From an uncultured Oscillibacter sp. (GTDB lineage: Bacteria > Bacillota > Clostridia > Oscillospirales > Oscillospiraceae): a stretch of 64,000 nucleotides of DNA. The notes beneath the pieces were generated by a model. That model did not search any database. It was given only the letters and a program-made list of their open reading frames with translations, and was not told where the DNA came from. The position numbers and the translations under genes are program-made. Positions within the stretch are counted from its first letter, which is position 1; the number at the start of each line of letters is the position of its first letter. This document shows positions 16,497 to 23,150 of this stretch, piece by piece. Location: NCBI GenBank assembly GCA_910578935.1, contig CAJTSM010000014.1, positions 1-64,000 of the forward strand. Direction: 5' to 3'.

Positions 16497-18470
16497 ATGC
16501 CGAAATTTCAAGTAGTATCCGAATACCAGCCCTCCGGCGATCAGCCGGAGGCGATTGCCGCCCTGGCGGCGGGCATCGAGGGCGGATTGAAAGAGCAGGT
16601 GCTCCTGGGCGTCACCGGCTCCGGCAAGACGTTCACCATGGCCAAGGTCATCGAGGCCGTCCAGCGGCCCACCCTGGTTCTGGCCCACAACAAGACCTTG
16701 GCGGCGCAGCTCTGCGCGGAGTTCAAGGAGTTCTTTCCGGGCAACGCCGTGGAATACTTCGTGTCCTACTACGACTACTATCAGCCGGAGGCGTATATTC
16801 CCCACACAGATACCTATATTGCCAAGGACGCCTCCACCAACGATGAGATCGACCGCCTCCGCCTCTCCGCCACCTGCGCCCTGCTGGAGCGGCGGGACGT
16901 CATCGTGGTTTCCTCCGTCTCCTGCATCTATGGCCTGGGGGAGCCCGACGACTTCGCCAAAATGGTGGTTTCCCTCCGGGCGGGGGCCGAATGGGACCGG
17001 GACGAGCTCCTCCGGCGGCTGGTGGAAATCCGCTATGAGCGGAACGACATTGCCTTTGAACGGAATATGTTCCGGGTCCGGGGGGATACGGTGGAGATTT
17101 ACCCCGCCTATTACAAGGACAAAGCCATTCGGGTGGAGTTCTTTGGAGACGAGATTGAACGGGTCAGTGAGTTCAACCCCATTACGGGGTCTGTGAACCG
17201 GGTGCTGAACCACATCGCGATCTATCCCGCCAGCCACTACGTCACTACGAAAGATAAGATGGACCGGGCTATAGGGGAGATTCGAAAGGAGCTGGAGGGA
17301 CAGGTCCGGGTGTTCACGGAGAACAATCAGCTGGTGGAGGCCCAGCGCATTCGCCAGAGGACGGAGTACGACATGGAGATGATGGCGGAGCTGGGCTACT
17401 GCTCCGGCATTGAAAACTACTCCCGCATTATCTCCGAGCGGCCCCAGGGCTCCGCCCCCATGACCTTACTGGACTTCTTTCCCGACGACTTCGTCCTCTT
17501 TGTGGACGAGAGCCACGTTACCCTCCCCCAGGTCCGGGCCATGTACAACGGCGACCACGCCCGGAAGGACAGCCTGGTGAAGTACGGCTTCCGCCTCCCC
17601 TGCGCCTACGACAACCGGCCGCTGAAATTCGAGGAGTTCGAGGGCCGGATTGGACAGGCCGTCTTTGTCTCCGCCACCCCCGGCCCCTATGAGCGGGAGC
17701 GGGCGGACCAGGTGGTGGAGCAGGTGATCCGCCCCACAGGTCTGCTGGACCCGAGAGTGGAGGTCCGGCCCGTCACCGGGCAGATCGACGATTTGATGGA
17801 GGAGATCAACGCCCGGGCGGCGAAGAACGAGCGGGTGCTGGTGACCACGCTGACGAAAAAAATGGCGGAGGATCTGACGGAGTATTTCAAGAACGCCGGG
17901 ATCAAAGTCCGGTATATGCACTCCGACGTGGAAACCATCGAGCGGATGGAGATTATTCGGGATTTGCGGTTGGGTAAGTTTGACGTGCTCATCGGCATTA
18001 ACCTGTTGCGGGAGGGCCTGGACCTGCCGGAAGTATCTCTTGTGGCCGTGCTGGACGCGGACAAGGAAGGCTTCCTCCGCTCCGAAACCTCCCTGATTCA
18101 AACGATCGGCCGGGCGGCCCGGAACGCGGAGGGTCTGGTCATCCTCTACGCCGACAGCATTACCCCTTCCATGAAAGCCGCCATGGACGAGACGGAGCGC
18201 CGCCGGGGGATTCAAGACCGATTTAACCGGGAGCACGGCATCGTTCCCAAGACTATTATCAAAGGCGTCCGGGAGGTGCTGGAAATCTCCGCGGCGGCGG
18301 AAGACGAAACCTCCCGGACCCGCCGCCAAAAGAAGCTGAGCAGGGCGGAGCGGGACGCGGAGATCAAACGCTTGGAAAAGGAAATGAAAGAAGCCAGCAA
18401 GATGCTGGAATTCGAATACGCGGCGGTGCTGCGGGACCGGATCATCGAACTGCGGGGTGAAAAGGAATGA
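16497..18470 (+). CDS. uvrB: Excinuclease ABC subunit B
   Basis: 657 aa, full length. Walker A GVTGSGKT (about 39-46), the beta-hairpin YYDYYQPEAYIP, the DESH box (VDESHVTLPQ), helicase motif QTIGRAARN and the C-terminal UVR domain (KEMKEASKMLEFEYAAVLRD) are all present. UvrB verifies damage delivered by UvrA and recruits UvrC for incision. It is first in a long operon and has a LexA box. The partner uvrA is 6.6 kb downstream, not adjacent as in Bacillus, and uvrC is not in the window. Confidence 0.98.
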   Translation: MPKFQVVSEYQPSGDQPEAIAALAAGIEGGLKEQVLLGVTGSGKTFTMAKVIEAVQRPTLVLAHNKTLAAQLCAEFKEFFPGNAVEYFVSYYDYYQPEAYIPHTDTYIAKDASTNDEIDRLRLSATCALLERRDVIVVSSVSCIYGLGEPDDFAKMVVSLRAGAEWDRDELLRRLVEIRYERNDIAFERNMFRVRGDTVEIYPAYYKDKAIRVEFFGDEIERVSEFNPITGSVNRVLNHIAIYPASHYVTTKDKMDRAIGEIRKELEGQVRVFTENNQLVEAQRIRQRTEYDMEMMAELGYCSGIENYSRIISERPQGSAPMTLLDFFPDDFVLFVDESHVTLPQVRAMYNGDHARKDSLVKYGFRLPCAYDNRPLKFEEFEGRIGQAVFVSATPGPYERERADQVVEQVIRPTGLLDPRVEVRPVTGQIDDLMEEINARAAKNERVLVTTLTKKMAEDLTEYFKNAGIKVRYMHSDVETIERMEIIRDLRLGKFDVLIGINLLREGLDLPEVSLVAVLDADKEGFLRSETSLIQTIGRAARNAEGLVILYADSITPSMKAAMDETERRRGIQDRFNREHGIVPKTIIKGVREVLEISAAAEDETSRTRRQKKLSRAERDAEIKRLEKEMKEASKMLEFEYAAVLRDRIIELRGEKE

Positions 18471-18847
18471 AATACGGCTGGCTGGACGAATATCTCCTGT
18501 CTCTTCCCGGAGCGGAGAAGGACTACAAGCCTGAGTGGGCCTGGTTTCGCTATAAGATCCGAGGCAAGCTCTTCGCGGCCGTCTGCTCCCCCCGGGGAAT
18601 GAAAGACGAGGCGTATAACGGGCATGATCTGGTGAATCTGAAGTGCGATCCCATACAGGCGGAAATCCTCCGGACAGCCCATCCCGAGATTCTGCCGGGA
18701 TTCTACTGCGACAAGCGGAACTGGATTGCCTGCCTTTTGGATGGGGAACTGCCGGACGGCACTCTCCGGGAGCTGTGCGCCCAATCGCACCAGCTGATTT
18801 TGAAGAAGCTGCCTAAGTATGTCCAGAGGGAGATTCTGGGAGAATAG
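18467..18847 (+). CDS. MmcQ/YjbR family protein
   Basis: 126 aa, overlapping uvrB by 4 nt (ATGA). Contains the family pattern of an acidic N-terminal region, ADDS-like core (FRYKIRGKLFAAV, LKCDPIQAEILR) and the C-terminal helix with NWIACLLDG. It has the CyaY-like/MmcQ fold and probably binds DNA or acts as an adaptor; no defined reaction is known. Coupling to uvrB suggests coexpression during SOS. Confidence 0.82.
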   Translation: MKYGWLDEYLLSLPGAEKDYKPEWAWFRYKIRGKLFAAVCSPRGMKDEAYNGHDLVNLKCDPIQAEILRTAHPEILPGFYCDKRNWIACLLDGELPDGTLRELCAQSHQLILKKLPKYVQREILGE

Positions 18848-18856
18848 GAGCGGGAT

Positions 18857-19588
18857 ATGGAGCTGACCCGGTGCCAAAAAATATTGCTGGCGCTCCTGGC
18901 GGGAATGCTGTTGGCGTTCAGCGTCCTGATGACCGTTTTCCGGACCCATCCCGGCGTGCTGTTTGAGGGGTCCTTGCTGAAGATCGAGGAGAGGGAGGAC
19001 CAAATCGTATACAGCGGCAGGGTCCGCGGGGGCCCGGTAAACGTCGCCGTCTCCTGGCCCACAAATTTTGAGGCGGATGTGGAATTCATCATCGGGGACC
19101 GGGTTCATGATACCTGCCGGGTGGAATATCCTTTGGAACCGGTTCAAACAGAGCGGGGCTACCCGGTGAACGGTATTCGCGTCACGAAAAACGGTGAACC
19201 GGTCTTCCGGGGCGGCTATGACCCGGAGGATGAATTCGGGTGGTTCGATGCGTCGGGGGAGTTTATCTTCCCGCTGGATATTTGGGGCTATACCGCGGCG
19301 GACCCCTGGAACGGCTTTGAGGTTACACCGGCTATGGCGGCTCGTTTTGCCTTCGGTCCGGACACCGCCGCCCACGGAGAGCCGGCCCTGTTCGCCCTGG
19401 CGGTGTTTTTGACCGTTCTTCTGGCGGCGCGGATTGTGTTCTGGAAGAGCCTCTTCCGCTTTGAGCACCGCTGGGCGCGGGACCCGGACCCTTCGGAGGG
19501 CTATGCGTCGTTGGAGAGACTTGGCTGGATTGTGGCGGCGGTGATTATAGCTGGAATCTACATCGCCGCCATAACGGCAATTTACTGA
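18857..19588 (+). CDS. Membrane protein, unknown, paralogue of the next gene
   Basis: 243 aa with a TM helix at 10-30, an extracytoplasmic beta-rich part (QIVYSGRVRGGPVNVAV) and two C-terminal TM helices (about 172-195 and 220-242). It shares layout and the QIVYSG/QVVYSG motif with the following gene. I recognise no family. Confidence 0.6.
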   Translation: MELTRCQKILLALLAGMLLAFSVLMTVFRTHPGVLFEGSLLKIEEREDQIVYSGRVRGGPVNVAVSWPTNFEADVEFIIGDRVHDTCRVEYPLEPVQTERGYPVNGIRVTKNGEPVFRGGYDPEDEFGWFDASGEFIFPLDIWGYTAADPWNGFEVTPAMAARFAFGPDTAAHGEPALFALAVFLTVLLAARIVFWKSLFRFEHRWARDPDPSEGYASLERLGWIVAAVIIAGIYIAAITAIY

Positions 19589-19601
19589 GGGGGTGCCGGG
19601 A

Positions 19602-20243
19602 GTGAACGAAAAGACGCCGGGGGACTGGCCCGGCTTCCGAAAGGCGGCGCTGATTCTGCTGGCGTGGATGGCGGTGCTCTTTGGCGTGCTGACCTTCCTG
19701 GGGCAGTTTCAGAAGGACCTGGATTTCCACGGCCTCTCCATGACCCGGGAGGACCTGCCGGACCAGGTGGTCTACAGCGGGGACAGTATAGGGCACAACC
19801 GGAAAATCCCCATCGCCGTGACCTGTGTCCCGGAAGACGGCGGCGTGCGGGTGGAGTTCACCGCCGGGGAGAGCGAGGCACAGGCCTACCGGGCGGCGGA
19901 AGGACGGGCGGAGCGTATCACCGCGCGCCGGGGCGGCGGCATCGAGCACGGCTGGGAGGAGTACGCCTTCACGGAGGAGGACGCTCTGTTCTTCGCCGCT
20001 TTGCCGGAGGCGGACCGGGTCCGGGCCGGATGGGGCGATTATCTGGCGGCCACCTTCCTGGCGTTCTTCCTTATGCTCTATGCCGCGTTTCCCTTGGCGT
20101 TGTTTAAGCTGCGGTATATGTGGGTGGTGGAGGAGCCGGAGCCCACCAGGTTCTATTGGCTGGGGTACTTTTTCAACCTGGGGCTGGGGCTGTTCTTGGT
20201 CCTGGCTGGTTATCTCCTGGCCCTGACGGGGACCAGTTTATAG
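19602..20243 (+). CDS. Membrane protein, unknown, paralogue of the previous gene
   Basis: 213 aa from GTG 19602, placed 9 nt after GAGGGGG; GTG 19593 sits on top of that site and is unlikely. TM helix near 12-32, soluble segment with DQVVYSGDSIGHNRKIPIAV, then two TM helices (about 145-170 and 188-210). Weak similarity and the same order of parts as the gene before it indicate an old tandem duplication. Confidence 0.6.
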   Translation: MNEKTPGDWPGFRKAALILLAWMAVLFGVLTFLGQFQKDLDFHGLSMTREDLPDQVVYSGDSIGHNRKIPIAVTCVPEDGGVRVEFTAGESEAQAYRAAEGRAERITARRGGGIEHGWEEYAFTEEDALFFAALPEADRVRAGWGDYLAATFLAFFLMLYAAFPLALFKLRYMWVVEEPEPTRFYWLGYFFNLGLGLFLVLAGYLLALTGTSL

Positions 20244-20262
20244 AAAAGAAAAGAGAGGCCCT

Positions 20263-21135
20263 ATGGAGACAGAAAAAAAAGCCCCGGCCGGCGCCGCGAT
20301 CCTGGCGGCAGCGGCACTGTGGGGCGTTATCGGCCTGTGGAACCGGCGGCTGATGGCGGCGGGCCTTTCGCCCTTTTCCATCGTTGTGGTCCGCAATTTG
20401 GGGGGCATGATTCTGCTGGCGGCGTTCTTTGCCGTCAAGGACCGGAGCGTCTTTCGGGTGGAGCGGCGGCATCTCAAGTGCTTTTTTGGCACCGGCGTGG
20501 TCAGCGTGGTGCTGTTCACCGTCTGTTACTTCTCCTGCCAGAAGCTCTGCTCCCTGGCGGCGGCCTCCATCCTGCTGTACACCGCCCCTTCCTTTGTGGT
20601 GCTCCTCTCCGCCCTTCTCTGGAAGGAGCCGGTGACAAGGAAAAAGCTGTTGGCCCTGCTGTTGACCCTGGTGGGCTGCGCGTGCGTCTGCGGCGTGTTC
20701 AGCGGCGGGCTGTCCGTCACCCTCCCCGGCGTTCTGCTGGGCCTGGGGTCCGGATTTTTCTACGCGCTGTACAGTGTTTTCGGCCGGTATGCCCTGGCCC
20801 ACTACCCGCCCTTGACGGTGACGGTCTGGACCTTCCTCTTCGCGGGTCCGGCGTCCCTGGCCTTGCTCCGTCCGGCGGAGCTGGCGACGGCCTTCTCCGG
20901 GAATCCCGGCCTGTGGTGGACGGCCCTGGCTCTGGCGGCCTTCTCCACCGCCGCGCCCTACGTTTTATATACCTGGGGCCTTGCCCGGACGGAGCCGGGG
21001 AAGGCTTCCATCCTGGCCAGCCTGGAGCCGGTGGCGGCAACCCTGACGGGGGTGCTGGCCTTCGGCGAGCCCATAGGGCCGCTGACCGCCCTGGGCGTCT
21101 TCTGCGTTCTGGCGGGCGTGGCGATCTTGAGGTGA
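20263..21135 (+). CDS. EamA/DMT-family transporter
   Basis: 290 aa, ten predicted TM helices in two EamA repeats (about 10-135 and 150-290); typical glycines and the motif LASLEPVAATLTGVLAFGEP in helix 9 are present. Drug/metabolite transporters move amino acids, nucleosides or other small molecules; the substrate is not predictable. It is in the uvrB-led operon, 19 nt after the previous gene. Confidence 0.88.
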   Translation: METEKKAPAGAAILAAAALWGVIGLWNRRLMAAGLSPFSIVVVRNLGGMILLAAFFAVKDRSVFRVERRHLKCFFGTGVVSVVLFTVCYFSCQKLCSLAAASILLYTAPSFVVLLSALLWKEPVTRKKLLALLLTLVGCACVCGVFSGGLSVTLPGVLLGLGSGFFYALYSVFGRYALAHYPPLTVTVWTFLFAGPASLALLRPAELATAFSGNPGLWWTALALAAFSTAAPYVLYTWGLARTEPGKASILASLEPVAATLTGVLAFGEPIGPLTALGVFCVLAGVAILR

Positions 21136-21139
21136 TATT

Positions 21140-21637
21140 ATGGCAAAGAAAAAGGATGAAAAAACCAACGTGATGCGGATTTTAGAGCAGAAAAAGGTGC
21201 CCTATACCGCCCATTTCTACGAGGAGAGCGAGGGCCCCGGGGGCACCCGGGACTATGGCGTTCACGTGGCCCAGGCCCTGGGCCAGGACCCGAAGCGGGC
21301 CTTCAAAACCCTGGTGGCCAAAGGGGCCTCCGGGACGTATCATGTCTTTGACATCCCCACACCCGACAGCCTGGACCTGAAAAAGGCGGCGAAGGCGGCG
21401 GGAGAAAAATCCGTGGAGCTGCTGGCGGTGAAGGACATCACCGCCGTGACGGGGTACATCCGGGGCGGGTGCAGTCCCGTGGGCATGAAAAAACAGTACC
21501 CCACCATTTTCCACGAAACGGCTCTGGATTTTGAAACCATCTACGTCTCCGCCGGAAAAATCGGCGCGCAAGTAGAGGTAGCGCCCCAGGCGCTGTTAGC
21601 CCTGCTCCGGGCGGGGACGGCGGATCTCGTTGTTTAA
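21140..21637 (+). CDS. ybaK: Cys-tRNA(Pro)/Cys-tRNA(Cys) deacylase
   Basis: 165 aa; YbaK/EbsC family. Motifs: VFKTLV-like core (RAFKTLVAKGASGTYHVF), the conserved K in DLKKAAKAAGEKSVEL and the GYIRGGCSPVGMKKQYPT box diagnostic of the family. It hydrolyses mischarged Cys-tRNA(Pro) as a trans-editing factor. It starts 5 nt after the transporter. Its last 42 nt overlap a convergent gene. Confidence 0.92.
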   Translation: MAKKKDEKTNVMRILEQKKVPYTAHFYEESEGPGGTRDYGVHVAQALGQDPKRAFKTLVAKGASGTYHVFDIPTPDSLDLKKAAKAAGEKSVELLAVKDITAVTGYIRGGCSPVGMKKQYPTIFHETALDFETIYVSAGKIGAQVEVAPQALLALLRAGTADLVV

Positions 21638-21850
21638 TAGGGTAATCCCTAAGTGGAGGCCGACGGCGAAGGCGTCCGTGGACCAGTCCAGATAGAAGCG
21701 GTTTATCTGGTCAAAGAGGTCCAGCCGGCTGTCTTCCTCAATGGGAAGGGATTTCAGGAGCGCGTCCAGCTCCCCGCTGGGAAATCTGCCCAGGTCTTTT
21801 AAGGCGGATTCGCCGTAAGTATCGAAGAGTCTTTCTATGGTAGGATTCAT
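21596..21850 (-). CDS. DUF6809-like small protein
   Basis: 84 aa, acidic, helical; pattern MNPTIERLFDTYGESALKD, then a SRLDLFDQINRFYLDWST core and an HLGITLLNNEIRR end, as in short proteins paired with Xre regulators in Clostridia. Its 3' end overlaps ybaK by 42 nt on the opposite strand. It is driven by a consensus promoter (TTGACA-17-TATAAT) lying within the shared operator with the divergent Xre gene. Role unknown; a regulator partner or toxin-antitoxin-like pair is possible but unproven. Confidence 0.65.
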   Translation of the reverse strand: MNPTIERLFDTYGESALKDLGRFPSGELDALLKSLPIEEDSRLDLFDQINRFYLDWSTDAFAVGLHLGITLLNNEIRRPRPEQG

Positions 21851-21867
21851 GGCGGCGCCTCCAAATA

Positions 21868-21913
21868 CATTGTTTAATACTGTTATTATACAGTATTAAA
21901 CAATGTCTGTCAA
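21868..21913. promoter_or_regulatory. Divergent promoter region with perfect 15-bp operator palindrome
   Basis: Left arm CATTGTTTAATACTG (21868-21882) and right arm CAGTATTAAACAATG (21891-21905) are exact inverted repeats around TTATTATA. The minus-strand promoter is TTGACA (21908-21913), a 17-nt spacer and TATAAT (21885-21890), so the right arm fills its spacer. A weaker plus promoter (TTGTTT, 18 nt, TATTAA) uses the same DNA. Confidence 0.85.
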
Positions 21914-21923
21914 GGAGTTTTGG

Positions 21924-22145
21924 ATGGATATTTTAAAGGTTATGGGAACTCGGTTGAAGGAGCTGCGCAAAGAAAAAAGGCTTCGGCAGGCGGAAATGGC
22001 GGAATTGTTAGAGATCACTCCTCCGCATTATCAGAAAATAGAATATGGGAAAGTTAACATTTCAGCCTTGACATTATGCACCCTGGCGGATTATTTTGGA
22101 GTGAGCACCGATTATCTGCTGGGCAGGTCTGAGGAGAGATTGTAG
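21924..22145 (+). CDS. Xre-family HTH repressor, divergent
   Basis: 73 aa from ATG 21924, 6 nt after AAGGAG (21912-21917). It is nearly all HTH (RLRQAEMAELLEITPPHYQK, IEYGKVNIS) with the terminal motif YFGVSTDYLLGRSEE. It is the natural ligand for the perfect palindrome in the divergent region, so autorepression and repression of the opposite gene are likely. Confidence 0.82.
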   Translation: MDILKVMGTRLKELRKEKRLRQAEMAELLEITPPHYQKIEYGKVNISALTLCTLADYFGVSTDYLLGRSEERL

Positions 22146-22228
22146 GGGGTAGGCTCCGTCCCGCCCCGTTCCCCTAAAAGCCCGCAGTTCCAAAAGAACG
22201 GGAGGGGATAGAGCCCTTCCCCTATAGG

Positions 22229-22630
22229 GTGTTCTGCCGGGAGAAGGGCAGTTCCCGGGGAATGGCCCGCACAGGGGTGCGGGCCCCACAGGGAGGGGTT
22301 CCGTTCTACCGGAATGCTTACCACAACGGAAAAGGGCGGACACATGGGTCCGCCCCTACAGGGTGTTTTGCCGGGAGAAGGGTAGTTCCCGGGGAATGGC
22401 CCGCACAGGGGTGCGGGCCCCACAGGGAAGGGTTCCGTTCTACCGGAATGCTTACCACAACGGAAAAGGGCGGACACATGGGTCCGCCCCTACAGGGTGT
22501 TCTGCCGGGAGAAGGGCAGTTCCCGGGGAATGGCCCGCACAGGGGTGCGGGCCCCACAGGGAGGGGTTCCGTTCTACCGGAATGCTTACCACAACGGAAA
22601 AGGGCGGACACATGGGTCCGCCCCTACAGG
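22229..22630. repeat. Three tandem copies of a 134-bp repeat
   Basis: Units begin at 22229, 22363 and 22497, and a fourth starts at 22631 but breaks down after about 10 nt; the period is exactly 134. Each unit contains two GC-rich palindromes (GGCCCGCACAGGGGTGCGGG and GGGCGGACACATGGGTCCGC). Units differ by a few substitutions only. Long open frames crossing it in several directions arise because the unit lacks stops, and are not genes. Confidence 0.9.
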
Positions 22631-22639
22631 GTGTTTTGC

Positions 22640-23120
22640 GGGAGAAGGGTAGGCCCGGAGGGACGGGCCGCCGAGGGCGGCGGCCCCTACTAACCGCCGG
22701 GTTAGCGGCAGCGAAGACGGGAGAACAGGCCTTGCGTCGACCGCCAAAGCTCCCGCTCAAACTACGCCGCGGGCTGGAGACTTGCGTAAAAAGACCGAGG
22801 CACGCCCTGCGCGTCCGGGGGAATGGCCCGGTCAGGGGACCGGGCCCCACAAGGTGGCCTACCGATAGAAGGTTCTAATTACTTCCTTTTCTCTTTTTGA
22901 CCGTGCACGGCCCGTCGTCGGAAGAAATTCCGCTCTGTTCCGTCCCCGCCTGACGGCGAGGACTCCACCCGCTCCATTCCTTCCTCCTCTCCCCACGCGG
23001 CAGGCCGCGCGGGGGCCCCTCCATTTTTCCTTCTGGAAGGAAAAGAGAAAATGGGGGGTGCAATGGACCAGCCATCATCATGGCTGTTGACTCCCCCGCG
23101 CGTCAGCGCCGGAAAATCCT
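22640..23120. repeat. Mosaic intergenic repeat blocks upstream of uvrA
   Basis: 22694-22790 matches the minus strand of 6950-7060. 22925-23000 matches 6711-6790 on the same strand. 23058-23095 (CAATGGACCAGCC...GGCTGTTGACTCCC) matches 7264-7300. No gene is seen. A small palindrome, GGCCCGGTCAGGGGACCGGG, lies at 22825-22845. Confidence 0.7.
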
Positions 23121-23150
23121 CCCCCAACGGGGAAAACCAAGGAGACCCCT

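Noticed and set aside
22229..22640. CRISPR array
   Set aside because: Units of 134 bp are nearly identical throughout, with no unique spacers and no cas genes nearby.
22229..22878. Open frames in the 134-bp repeats (both strands)
   Set aside because: The repeat unit lacks stops in several frames. The predicted peptides simply repeat with the unit, and there is no upstream RBS.
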